Positions 18,098 through 25,576 of a DNA stretch of 64,000 nucleotides are shown here, piece by piece; position 1 is the stretch's first letter; each line of letters opens with the position of its first letter. The position numbers and the translations under genes were made by a program. The stretch is from Paenibacillus borealis (GTDB taxonomy: Bacteria; Bacillota; Bacilli; Paenibacillales; Paenibacillaceae): NCBI RefSeq assembly GCF_000758665.1, contig NZ_CP009285.1:3844001-3908000 (forward strand), in the 5' to 3' direction. The notes below the pieces were generated by a model. That model was not told the DNA's origin. It ran no database searches and saw nothing but the letters and a program-made list of their open reading frames with translations.

Positions 18098-19051
18098 ATG
18101 CTGAATCGCAATGCGGAGGCTTTATTCTGGATTGGCCGGTATATAGAACGGGCTGAGAATCATGCCCGGCTGATCGATGTACATTATCATATTCAGCAGG
18201 AAGAGGATTTCCAGGCGGAGGGCCATAAGTGGTCAAGGCTGATTGACGCGCTCGGTGTCCGGAATGAATATCTGCAGCAATTCGAGAGCTTCGCTGAGCA
18301 GGATGTGCTGTCCTTCATCACGCTGGATCTCGGCAATGCGAATTCATTGTTCTCCTGTGTGCATCAGGCGAGGAATAATCTGCGTACCCTGCGTCAGCAT
18401 TTGCCCAGTGAGCTGTGGGATATTGCCAACGGCTTCAATCTGTGGCTTGGTGAGCAGTCGGTAGCAGATATTATGAGCAGCCCCCACCAGTTCTATCAGC
18501 AGATCAAAGAGCGTGCTGCGATGTTCCTCGGAGCAGAACAGTCGGTGATGCTTCGCGGCAATGAATGGCATTTCATTGAGAGCGGCCGGTTCCTGGAACG
18601 GGCTGAGAATACAACGCGGATTCTTCAGGCAGTTACGGTATCCTGCAAATCGAAGGATATCAATTCTATTTATACGCAGCTTCAGGCAGTATTGAAATCG
18701 GTGAGCGGGTATCAGGCATTCCGCAGATATTATGCTGATGATATGTCGCCGGAGTGCATTCTGGAATTCCTGATTGTCAATCCGCATTTCCCGCGTTCCA
18801 TAAGATTCTCCTTCCACAAGCTGGAAGAGCATCTGGCCAAGCTGGAGCTGGATACTTCAGAAAAGGGCTCGGGGCATGAGAAGGTCATCCGCCAGGCGGG
18901 GAAGATCAAAGCCGAGCTGGATTATATGGAGAAAGAAGAAATGTCCGGAGATTTAGTCGAGGATGTGCTGCAGGCACTGATGTTATCCTGCCAGAAGCTC
19001 GGCAAAACGATGGAGGGTGCATTTTTTCGCCGTGAAGGAGTCTCGGTATGA
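18098..19051 (+). CDS. Alpha-E domain protein (DUF403)
   Basis: A 317-residue all-helical protein starting M-L-N-R-N-A-E-A-L-F-W-I-G-R-Y-I-E-R-A-E, the hallmark of the alpha-E/DUF403 family. A second E-S-G-R-F-L-E-R-A-E motif lies near residue 165. The biochemical role is not established; the family is tied by conserved gene order to ATP-grasp and transglutaminase partners. The ATG at 18098 has AAGGGGT at good distance; a GTG at 18089 lies too close to it. Its end overlaps the next gene by 4 bp (ATGA). Confidence 0.88.
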   Translation: MLNRNAEALFWIGRYIERAENHARLIDVHYHIQQEEDFQAEGHKWSRLIDALGVRNEYLQQFESFAEQDVLSFITLDLGNANSLFSCVHQARNNLRTLRQHLPSELWDIANGFNLWLGEQSVADIMSSPHQFYQQIKERAAMFLGAEQSVMLRGNEWHFIESGRFLERAENTTRILQAVTVSCKSKDINSIYTQLQAVLKSVSGYQAFRRYYADDMSPECILEFLIVNPHFPRSIRFSFHKLEEHLAKLELDTSEKGSGHEKVIRQAGKIKAELDYMEKEEMSGDLVEDVLQALMLSCQKLGKTMEGAFFRREGVSV

Positions 19052-19914
19052 AAATTCAAATCAATCACACGACAACCTACAGTTACTCCGAGCCGGTGAC
19101 GGACAGTGTCAATGAGATCAGACTGACGCCGCGAACGAATTACCGCCAGTCCTGTTACCATCATGAGGTGGAGGTTCATCCGCCGGCGAATCTGTTAACC
19201 TATGAAGATTTCTTCGGCAACCGCGTCCATGCTTATTCCGTGAACAAGCCGCATACGGAGATGGTCATCCATACCAAAGCGACGGTAGTGACGCTCGATA
19301 AAGCGCAAGGTGCAGATCTGCCGCATATTGCACTGGAGGAGCAGGTGAAGCTGCTTAATGATGAGAAATTCCAGAACCGTTATATTGAGTTTATTCTGCC
19401 GACTAGGTATACCGAGGTGACGCCGGAGCTGGTGGAGTTTGCTTCGCAGCATCCTTTTGATGAAGCTGAGGATATGTACGAGTGGACCAAAAAGCTCTCC
19501 TCTACGATCTATGAACAGTTCACCTATGACCCCGAAGCGACCAGCGTGAATACAACAGTCAAAAAAGCGCTGAAGCTCAAACGCGGCGTCTGCCAGGATT
19601 ATGCGCATCTGATGATCGCCGTCTGCCGCAGTGTAGGGCTGCCCTCGCGTTATGTGAGCGGGTACCATTTCGTCGGCGACCTGCAGGGAGGTAATGCGAA
19701 TTTCGAGCAGGCCTCGCATGCCTGGGTAGAGACACATATTCCGGGTACGGGCTGGCTGGGGTTCGATCCTACCAATAATGTTGAAGTCAGCTGGCGGTAT
19801 ATCAAGCTTGGGCACGGACGGGACTATAAGGATATAGTGCCGGTCAAAGGCGTCTACCGCGGGGTAGCGGGGACTCTTTCGGTTAAAGTGGATGTACGGC
19901 AGCTGGATAATTAA
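19048..19914 (+). CDS. Transglutaminase-like cysteine protease-fold protein
   Basis: A 288-residue protein with an N-terminal beta-rich transglutaminase-associated domain (T-T-Y-S-Y-S-E-P-V) and a transglutaminase core: the nucleophile in R-G-V-C-Q-D-Y-A-H, the histidine in S-H-A-W-V-E and the aspartate in G-F-D-P-T-N. No signal peptide, so probably cytoplasmic. Coupled to the alpha-E gene by a 4-bp overlap. Likely a protease or amide-forming enzyme acting on the product of the ATP-grasp protein; this is inferred from context. Confidence 0.88.
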   Translation: MKIQINHTTTYSYSEPVTDSVNEIRLTPRTNYRQSCYHHEVEVHPPANLLTYEDFFGNRVHAYSVNKPHTEMVIHTKATVVTLDKAQGADLPHIALEEQVKLLNDEKFQNRYIEFILPTRYTEVTPELVEFASQHPFDEAEDMYEWTKKLSSTIYEQFTYDPEATSVNTTVKKALKLKRGVCQDYAHLMIAVCRSVGLPSRYVSGYHFVGDLQGGNANFEQASHAWVETHIPGTGWLGFDPTNNVEVSWRYIKLGHGRDYKDIVPVKGVYRGVAGTLSVKVDVRQLDN

Positions 19915-19923
19915 GAAGACAGG

Positions 19924-19956
19924 CGGACCTCACAACTGTGGGGTCTTTTCTTTTTC
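19924..19956 (+). terminator. Terminator after the transglutaminase operon
   Basis: GACCTCAC and GTGGGGTC form an 8-bp stem with one G-U pair and a 4-nt loop, followed by TTTTCTTTTTC. Confidence 0.8.
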
Positions 19957-19973
19957 TGTTCGTGTGATTAAAC

Positions 19974-20000
19974 TGTGCAAGTTGCACAAGGTTTGTGCAA
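19974..20000 (+). promoter_or_regulatory. TGTGCAA dyad upstream of a dehydrogenase gene
   Basis: TGTGCAA-G-TTGCACA (19974-19988) is a perfect dyad, followed by a third half site TTTGTGCAA (19992-20000). A TATAAT lies at 20018-20023. This looks like an operator over the promoter of the next gene; the regulator is unknown. Confidence 0.5.
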
Positions 20001-20096
20001 TTTTTGCATAAAATGATTATAATCCAGGCCCAATTGGGTAATCTTGAAACAGAGCCATTCTCATGAAGCTGGACAATACGGAAGGAGAGAGTACAT

Positions 20097-20906
20097 ATGA
20101 GCCCAAATATAGCTAAAAAGCAGCGTTTTCTCGGAAAAACAGCCATAATTACAGGTGCGGGCTCGGGGATCGGCAGAGCGGCAGCGATTCAGCTGGCGCG
20201 CGAAGGCGCTAATGTTGCGTTATTCGATCTGGTGAACGAACGTACCTCGATTCTGGAGCAGAAGCTGAACAAGCTGCGCAAGGACTGTGCATTAGCCATT
20301 GATGTGGATACTTCGGATGCAGGGCGGATGGAGGAAGCAGTGCGCAAGACGGTGGAGCATTTCGGGGGGCTGGATATTGTCTTTGCGAATGCTGGAATTA
20401 ACGGCGCTGTCGGCCCGATTGAGGAGCTGAGTGTCAGCGATTGGGAGAAGACCATCTCTGTTAACCTGACCGGGACTTTCCTTACCCTTAAATACAGTAT
20501 TCCCCACCTGAAGGAGAAGGGCAAAGGCAGCATCATTATCACCAGCTCGATTAACGGCAACAGCAGATTCGCCAGCTTCGGCTGGTCACCATACAGCACA
20601 ACCAAGGCAGGCCAAGTGGCGTTTGCGAAGATGGCCGCACTGGAGCTGGCCAAGTTCAAAATCCGCGTGAATGTCATTTGCCCGGGAGCAATATCCACGA
20701 ATATCGATGAAAGCACAGAGTTCAATGAGGATGTGGAATCGATCGTGATTCCGATTGAATTCCCCGAAGGTGCACAGCCGCTTGCTGACGGACCTGGTAA
20801 GCCGGAGAATGTGGCTGATCTGGTTGCATTCCTGGCTTCGGATGAGTCGATCCATATTACCGGTGCGCAGATTGTTATTGATGGTGCGGAGTCATTGTTA
20901 TCTTAA
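20097..20906 (+). CDS. Short-chain dehydrogenase/reductase
   Basis: A 269-residue classical SDR. Cofactor motif T-G-A-G-S-G-I-G near residue 20; N-A-G motif; catalytic S-S-I-N-G and Y-S-T-T-K. The C-terminus F-L-A-S-D-E-S-I-H-I-T-G-A-Q-I-V-I-D-G is typical of FabG-like oxidoreductases. The substrate cannot be assigned. GGAAGGAGAG precedes the ATG. It is monocistronic, ending at a strong terminator before the TetR gene. Confidence 0.88.
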   Translation: MSPNIAKKQRFLGKTAIITGAGSGIGRAAAIQLAREGANVALFDLVNERTSILEQKLNKLRKDCALAIDVDTSDAGRMEEAVRKTVEHFGGLDIVFANAGINGAVGPIEELSVSDWEKTISVNLTGTFLTLKYSIPHLKEKGKGSIIITSSINGNSRFASFGWSPYSTTKAGQVAFAKMAALELAKFKIRVNVICPGAISTNIDESTEFNEDVESIVIPIEFPEGAQPLADGPGKPENVADLVAFLASDESIHITGAQIVIDGAESLLS

Positions 20907-20956
20907 CTAACAGAAGTAGCAGTCCTCCAAGAGACAGGTAGATAAAATAGACTATG

Positions 20957-21005
20957 TAAAATAACCTTGTCCAAAGATCTGTACGGTCTGGACAGGGTTA
21001 TTTTG
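20957..21005. terminator. Bidirectional-looking terminator after the SDR gene
   Basis: AAAATAACCTTGTCCA (20958-20973) pairs with TGGACAGGGTTATTTT (20988-21003) with one G-U pair. A T tract ends the stem on one strand and an A tract opens it, so it could work in either direction. Confidence 0.85.
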
Positions 21006-21012
21006 TGACGGC

Positions 21013-21041
21013 TTGACGATAATCGAATGATCGTTTATTAT
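21013..21041 (+). promoter_or_regulatory. Promoter and operator of the TetR gene
   Basis: TTGACG (21013-21018), 17 bp spacer and TATTAT (21036-21041). The spacer holds ATCGAATGATCGTTTAT, related to AACGAACGATCGTTTAAT at 21652-21669 before the next SDR gene, so both probably bind the TetR protein. The -10 ends only 6 bp before the likely start ATG at 21048. Confidence 0.6.
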
Positions 21042-21047
21042 AGCCTC

Positions 21048-21623
21048 ATGAGACATAAAGATGAGAACAAAAGTGAAGCTATTTTTCAGGCAACCCTTGA
21101 ACTGTTGAATGAGATCGGGTTCTCCGACACTTCAATGTCCAAGATTGCGAAGCGTGCCCGGGTGTCACCGTCAACGATTTATGTTTATTTTGCGAATAAG
21201 GAGGATATGCTCGGCAAGCTGTATATCCGTGTCAAGGAGAAGATGAGTCTGAATATGGTTCACGGGCTTGAAGAGGGCCAGCCGGTTCAGCAGGGAATGG
21301 CAGTTATGATGAGGAATCTACGCGATTTCTTACTGGAGAACCGGGATTATTTCCTGTTCCTGGAGCAGTTCAGCAATTCTCCGCTGCTTACGAAATTATG
21401 CCTCGAAGAGAGTATGGCAATGATGTTCAAACCGCTGCATGATTATATCGGGCGCGGGAAGCAGCAGGGCGTGCTGAAGAAGCTTGACGCCAGTCTGCTG
21501 CTGACCTATTGTTATTTCCCTGTCACAGCCCTGGCCAAGGAGCATTTCAAAGGAAACGGCGAGTTCAACGATGACAGGCTTTCGGAGATTATCAAGCTCA
21601 GCTGGGATGCGATTAAGGCTTGA
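21048..21623 (+). CDS. TetR/AcrR family transcriptional regulator
   Basis: A 191-residue regulator. N-terminal HTH (about residues 26-45: S-M-S-K-I-A-K-R-A-R-V-S-P-S-T-I-Y-V-Y-F) with the classic T-I-Y-V-Y-F-A-N-K-E-D-M-L end. The ATG at 21048 lacks a Shine-Dalgarno site, and the promoter position suggests a leaderless message; an upstream in-frame ATG at 21027 lies inside the promoter. It probably represses itself and the SDR gene just downstream, since a related palindrome precedes both. Confidence 0.88.
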   Translation: MRHKDENKSEAIFQATLELLNEIGFSDTSMSKIAKRARVSPSTIYVYFANKEDMLGKLYIRVKEKMSLNMVHGLEEGQPVQQGMAVMMRNLRDFLLENRDYFLFLEQFSNSPLLTKLCLEESMAMMFKPLHDYIGRGKQQGVLKKLDASLLLTYCYFPVTALAKEHFKGNGEFNDDRLSEIIKLSWDAIKA

Positions 21624-21651
21624 TGATTTCTTTTTTTAATTATAAAAGAAC

Positions 21652-21669
21652 GAACGATCGTTTAATAAA
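21652..21669 (+). promoter_or_regulatory. TetR-type operator before the second SDR gene
   Basis: AACGAACGATCGTTTAAT contains the perfect palindrome AAACGATCGTTT apart from one base, and shares ATGATCGTTTA/ACGATCGTTTA with the tetR promoter region. Confidence 0.55.
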
Positions 21670-21691
21670 ACAAGAAAAGAGGTTAAGGGAT

Positions 21692-22525
21692 ATGTCAAAA
21701 GTGTGGTTCATTACCGGAAGTTCGCGCGGTTTAGGCCGTGCCCTTGCTGAGGCTGTATTGGCTAAAGGGGATAAGCTTGTGGCCACGGCCCGCAATCTGC
21801 AGCAGCTTGCTGATCTGGAAGAACATTACGGCGGGCAAATATCCTCAGTTGCACTGGATGTGACTGATCCCGGGCAGGCAAAGGCGGCTATTACAGCTGC
21901 AGTAGAGAGATTCGGGCGTCTGGATGTTGTGGTAAATAATGCGGGATATGGTAATATGTCTGCAATCGAAGAAACTTCGCTAGATGATTTCCGGGCGCAA
22001 ATTGAGACGAATTTATGGGGAGTCATCCATGTCACTAAGGCAGCACTGCCTGTTCTGCGTGAGCAGGGAAGCGGACATTTCCTGCAGATATCTTCTATCG
22101 GCGGACGTGCCGGTGCTCCGGGACTCGCAGCATATCAGACGGCAAAATGGGGGGTGGAGGGCTTCTCTGAAGTACTCGCCAAAGAGGTTGCTCCACTCGG
22201 AATCAAGGTAACTATCGTTGAACCTGGGGGATTCCGTACAGACTGGGCGGGTCCATCCATGAGTCATATTGAACCTGGAGAACCGTATAAGGATACAGTG
22301 GGTCAACTGCTGAAGCATGTGCGGAGCCGTACGGGGCAAGAACCTGGAGATCCGGCCAGAGCGGCGCTGGCGATGCTGGCGATTGTGGAAGAGGCCAATC
22401 CGCCTCTCCGTCTGCTGCTGGGCAGCGATGCTGTGGGTATGGCCAAGGAGATTGATCAGGCCAAGCTGGCCGAAACCTTACGATGGGAGGCGCTTAGCAC
22501 CTCTGCAGATTTTGCAGCGAATTGA
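21692..22525 (+). CDS. Short-chain dehydrogenase/reductase under TetR control
   Basis: A 277-residue SDR with T-G-S-S-R-G-L-G, N-N-A-G-Y-G, S-S-I-G-G and Y-Q-T-A-K. The extended C-terminus and the W-F-I-T-G-S-S-R-G-L-G-R-A-L start resemble the retinol dehydrogenase-like oxidoreductases common in soil bacteria. The substrate is unknown. The ATG at 21692 has AGAGGTTAAGGGA upstream. It follows the TetR gene with a shared type of operator, so it is the likely target. Confidence 0.85.
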   Translation: MSKVWFITGSSRGLGRALAEAVLAKGDKLVATARNLQQLADLEEHYGGQISSVALDVTDPGQAKAAITAAVERFGRLDVVVNNAGYGNMSAIEETSLDDFRAQIETNLWGVIHVTKAALPVLREQGSGHFLQISSIGGRAGAPGLAAYQTAKWGVEGFSEVLAKEVAPLGIKVTIVEPGGFRTDWAGPSMSHIEPGEPYKDTVGQLLKHVRSRTGQEPGDPARAALAMLAIVEEANPPLRLLLGSDAVGMAKEIDQAKLAETLRWEALSTSADFAAN

Positions 22526-22581
22526 TTCGAGAAGTCACAGAGCAGTTAGTGCCAATAGTTACGCAGAAAGCAGGCGAATAT

Positions 22582-23274
22582 ATGAAAGCATCCCAACCGG
22601 CAACTGCCGGAGGCAAAATCCGTGCAATCATTACCGGCTCTACCGGTATGGTGGGTGAAGGCGTGCTGCATGAATGTCTTACTCATCCTGAGGTGGAACA
22701 AATTCTGCTGATCAACCGCCGCCCCTGCGGCATTTCGCATCCCAAAGTAACCGAAATAATCCATGAGAATTTCTATGATCTCAGCAGCATCAACGGGAAA
22801 CTTGCGGGCTATAATGCCTGTTACTTTTGCCTCGGGGTATCGTCGGTCGGGTTGAAGGAAGAGGAATACCGCAGGCTGACCTATGATCTTACGATGCATG
22901 TGGCCCGGCAGCTGTCTGCCGTGAATCCGGACATGGTCTTCTGCTATGTGACCGGATCGGGAACGGATAGTACAGAACAAGGGCGCAGTATGTGGGCAAG
23001 AGTGAAGGGCAAGACGGAGAATGATCTGCGCAAGCTGCCGTTCCGGGGAACCTATTTCTTCCGTCCGGGCTTTATCCGGCCTACTCCGGGCTTGACCCGT
23101 ACACATAAATATTATTATGCTATTGGATGGATGTACCCTGTGCTTCGTGCATTATTTCCAGGGTATACCGTGACTCTGCAGGAGATTGGACTGGCCATGA
23201 TTCATATTGTGCGCCGGGGCCATGATCGAGATATTGTGGAGAACCGGGATATTGCCGCCATAGCCAAACCGTAA
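22582..23274 (+). CDS. NAD(P)-binding Rossmann-fold protein (epimerase-like)
   Basis: A 230-residue protein with I-I-T-G-S-T-G-M-V-G-E-G-V-L near its start, an extended-SDR/NmrA-like nucleotide-binding motif, then C-L-G-V-S-S-V-G and the Y-V-T-G-S-G-T-D-S-T-E-Q-G block seen in small nucleoside-diphosphate-sugar epimerase-like proteins. No substrate can be given. The ATG at 22582 has a weak site (AGCAGGCG); a TTG at 22522, overlapping the previous stop codon, would add 20 residues that look non-homologous. Probably co-transcribed with the SDR gene. Confidence 0.78.
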   Translation: MKASQPATAGGKIRAIITGSTGMVGEGVLHECLTHPEVEQILLINRRPCGISHPKVTEIIHENFYDLSSINGKLAGYNACYFCLGVSSVGLKEEEYRRLTYDLTMHVARQLSAVNPDMVFCYVTGSGTDSTEQGRSMWARVKGKTENDLRKLPFRGTYFFRPGFIRPTPGLTRTHKYYYAIGWMYPVLRALFPGYTVTLQEIGLAMIHIVRRGHDRDIVENRDIAAIAKP

Positions 23275-23310
23275 GAATCTGCATCACATCCTTCAGGAAA
23301 AGGTGATTCC

Positions 23311-23655
23311 ATGAACGAAGAGGTAACCAATTTCATCGCTCAAATCAAAGTGCCCTGGCAAGCGGAAATATGCTCCAGGCTGCGTGAAGTCATCCACGAA
23401 TCTATCCCTGAAGTGACGGAACGGATCCAGTACGGCAAACCGCATTTTCTCAAAAACGGGAAATATGCAGCTGTAATCTCCACCGCCAAAGGCTGGGTCA
23501 GCTTCTCCATATTCAATGCAGCAGCGCTGGAAGTGCCCGAAGGCCAATTCGAAACAGGCAGTGGCGACCGTCTGACAACCAAGCTGCTGGAGGGTAAGAC
23601 TGTTGATTATGAACTTCTGTCCTCTTTGCTGAAACAAGCCTCGGCTTCTTTATAA
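23311..23655 (+). CDS. DUF1801 domain protein
   Basis: A 114-residue protein with the DUF1801 (YdhG-like) pattern: L-R-E-V-I-H-E-S-I-P-E-V-T-E-R-I-Q-Y-G-K-P-H-F. The family fold resembles small substrate-binding proteins, but the function is unknown. AGGAAAAGGTGAT precedes the ATG. A terminator follows, so it may be the last gene of the SDR transcript. Confidence 0.82.
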   Translation: MNEEVTNFIAQIKVPWQAEICSRLREVIHESIPEVTERIQYGKPHFLKNGKYAAVISTAKGWVSFSIFNAAALEVPEGQFETGSGDRLTTKLLEGKTVDYELLSSLLKQASASL

Positions 23656-23689
23656 AACGACAAATTAAATACTGCCGCCGGGTTACAGA

Positions 23690-23717
23690 GACACTGCCAT
23701 GATTGGCGGTGTTTTTG
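23690..23717 (+). terminator. Terminator after the DUF1801 gene
   Basis: ACACTGCCA (23691-23699) pairs with TGGCGGTGT (23704-23712), one mismatch or G-U pair, then TTTTTG. Confidence 0.75.
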
Positions 23718-23728
23718 TGTTTTCATCA

Positions 23729-23748
23729 AACAATCTAATTAGATAGTT
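23729..23748 (+). promoter_or_regulatory. 20-bp palindrome before the DUF2087 gene
   Basis: AACAATCTAATTAGATAGTT is an inverted repeat with a single mismatched pair, 64 bp before the start. It is a candidate operator, possibly autoregulatory because the next gene encodes an HTH protein. Confidence 0.5.
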
Positions 23749-23811
23749 GTAAAATAACAAACAAAATGATATTATGTCTATATAAAACAAACAAAGAATG
23801 TGGTGATCCGG

Positions 23812-24600
23812 TTGTCGGAAGGAAATGAAGCGATCCGGATTTCAGAGAAATTCTGGAATGCCAGCGTTGCAGAACTGAAGCAGGGTTATACCTGGGAAGC
23901 TGACGGGCACCTGGCTGTGTTCCATTGTCTGGTCTGCGGTGAGCAATTCGAGAAGGGCATTATTTATAGTGACGAGGACAGATTCTATGAAGCTGAGAGG
24001 TTTGCAGCTCTGCATGTAGAGAGCATGCATGGTGGTATGTTCTCTTGGTTGCTTACGCTGGATAAGAAGCTGACCGGATTAACGGAGCTGCAGAAGGGTC
24101 TGCTGCAGGCTTTCCGTCAGAGTCTCAGTGACGCTGAGGCCGCCAAAGAGCTGGGAATCGGCAGCACGTCCACGGTCCGCAATCACCGGTTCACCCTCCG
24201 GGAGAAGGTGAAGCAGGCGAAGCTGTTCCTGGCGGTAATGGAGCTGGCCGAAGAGAAGCCGGGGGCTTCATCCCCTTTTGTCAGTATTCCGCGTACGGTT
24301 GTGATGGTTGATGAACGTTTCGCCATTACTGAACAGGAGAATACGGAGATCTTGGGTGCCTATTTCAAACAGGGCCTGGATGGCCCCTTGTCAGAGTTCC
24401 CGAAGAAACAGAAACGCAAAGCGGCAATTCTGCGGCATTTGATCCAGCGTTTTGAGACGGGACGCAAATATAGCGAGAAAGAAATTAACGCCGTGCTGGA
24501 ATCGGCTTATCCCGATTATGTGACGCTGCGGCGCTACCTGATCGATTACGGATTGCTGGACCGCGAAGATGACGGTAGCAGCTACTGGGTGAAATTATAG
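23812..24600 (+). CDS. Zinc-finger/HTH/DUF2087 transcriptional regulator
   Basis: A 262-residue protein in three parts. The N-terminus has a C-x-x-C ... H-x4-H set (F-H-C-L-V-C-G, A-L-H-V-E-S-M-H) that may bind zinc. The middle has a LuxR/sigma-like HTH (S-D-A-E-A-A-K-E-L-G-I-G-S-T-S-T-V-R-N-H). The C-terminus is DUF2087 (F-P-K-K-Q-K-R-K-A-A-I-L-R-H-L ... Y-P-D-Y-V-T-L-R-R-Y-L-I-D-Y-G). I prefer the TTG at 23812, with GGTGATC upstream; GTG codons at 23800 and 23803 are alternatives. Confidence 0.78.
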   Translation: MSEGNEAIRISEKFWNASVAELKQGYTWEADGHLAVFHCLVCGEQFEKGIIYSDEDRFYEAERFAALHVESMHGGMFSWLLTLDKKLTGLTELQKGLLQAFRQSLSDAEAAKELGIGSTSTVRNHRFTLREKVKQAKLFLAVMELAEEKPGASSPFVSIPRTVVMVDERFAITEQENTEILGAYFKQGLDGPLSEFPKKQKRKAAILRHLIQRFETGRKYSEKEINAVLESAYPDYVTLRRYLIDYGLLDREDDGSSYWVKL

Positions 24601-24654
24601 CGTAAGCTTATAGGAGAACATAGGCTAGCGCAGATATGAAGGAGAGACAAGAGA

Positions 24655-25044
24655 ATGGACAAATCAAGACGCAAAGAGCTGGGATATAATTATGCACACT
24701 CGCACAGGCCGATGGGGGTATACAGAATTGTAAATACCGGCAACGACAAAGTGTATGTAGGAAGCAGCCTGAATCTCGACGGAGTCTGGAACAAGCATAA
24801 ATTCATGCTGGATATCAACAACCACGACAATAAGGAGCTTCAGGCCGACTGGAGAAAATACGGTGAAGAAGGCTTCCGGTTCGAAGTACTGGAGCAGATC
24901 AAGCCTGAAGAGGATTTCGTGGCAGATGTGCAGGAGCTGAAGAAATACCGCAAGCTGTTGCCGGAGCTGGAGGGCAAATGGCTGGAGCAGCTGTCTCCAT
25001 ACGGGGAGCGGGGTTATCATAAGCAGAAAGTAAACCGGGAATGA
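24655..25044 (+). CDS. GIY-YIG nuclease family protein
   Basis: A 129-residue protein whose core reads G-V-Y-R-I-V-N then K-V-Y-V-G-S-S-L-N, the GIY-YIG nuclease pattern (G-V-Y / Y-V-G). A single-domain member with no visible DNA-binding partner. It might be a repair-type or a domesticated endonuclease; no mobile element surrounds it. GGAGAGACAAGAG precedes the ATG. Confidence 0.82.
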   Translation: MDKSRRKELGYNYAHSHRPMGVYRIVNTGNDKVYVGSSLNLDGVWNKHKFMLDINNHDNKELQADWRKYGEEGFRFEVLEQIKPEEDFVADVQELKKYRKLLPELEGKWLEQLSPYGERGYHKQKVNRE

Positions 25045-25108
25045 ATTTCATCAGTGCCTGTGCTAAAATAAGGGCAAACAGCAGGTGCTGGCGGAAGGAG
25101 CGGTGTGT

Positions 25109-25507
25109 ATGGCTATATTATCTTGGCTTGCAGAACAGAGAATTCAGGAGGCCATGCGCAGCGGAGAGTTTGCCAATCTGCCGGGGCATGGCAAGCCGCT
25201 GGAACTGGAGGATCTCTCGGGAGTGCCTGAGGATCTGCGGATGTCCTATAAGATTATGAAGAATGCAGGGCTTCTGCCCGAAGAAGTATCGCTGCGTTCA
25301 GAGTGTGTAACCCTGGAAGAATTGCTGGCCGCCTGCCATCGCAGCGGGAACAGCGATAGTGGCGAGCGCAAGGAGCTGGAATCCAAGCTGTCCCTCAAGC
25401 GCCTGCGTCTGCAGGTCCTGCTGCAGGAACGCGGATTGGACGGCAGCGCTGCTTATATGGATTATGGGGACAGAATCCGGCACCGGCTTGCGGGCATGGA
25501 CGAGTAA
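25109..25507 (+). CDS. DUF1992 (DnaJ-like subfamily C member 28 domain) protein
   Basis: A 132-residue protein with the DUF1992 motif I-Q-E-A-M-R-S-G-E-F-A-N-L-P-G-H-G-K-P-L and L-R-M-S-Y-K-I-M-K-N-A-G-L-L-P-E-E. The family also forms the C-terminal part of DNAJC28 in eukaryotes; its role in bacteria is unknown. The ATG at 25109 follows GGAAGGAGCGG. Confidence 0.85.
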   Translation: MAILSWLAEQRIQEAMRSGEFANLPGHGKPLELEDLSGVPEDLRMSYKIMKNAGLLPEEVSLRSECVTLEELLAACHRSGNSDSGERKELESKLSLKRLRLQVLLQERGLDGSAAYMDYGDRIRHRLAGMDE

Positions 25508-25518
25508 GGAATATGTAG

Positions 25519-25560
25519 GAGCAGCCTCCAGTTCGAAGAACTGGGGGCTGCTTCCCTATT
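25519..25560. terminator. Terminator between convergent genes
   Basis: GCAGCCTCCAGTTC (25521-25534) pairs with GAACTGGGGGCTGC (25538-25551) with a 3-nt loop. The T tract is weak, but the position between the DUF1992 and lipoprotein genes supports it. Confidence 0.7.
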
Positions 25561-25576
25561 AGATTGAAGAATTCTT

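Noticed and set aside
24655..25044. Homing endonuclease or intron
   Set aside because: The GIY-YIG protein stands alone between ordinary genes; no intron or intein boundaries are visible.
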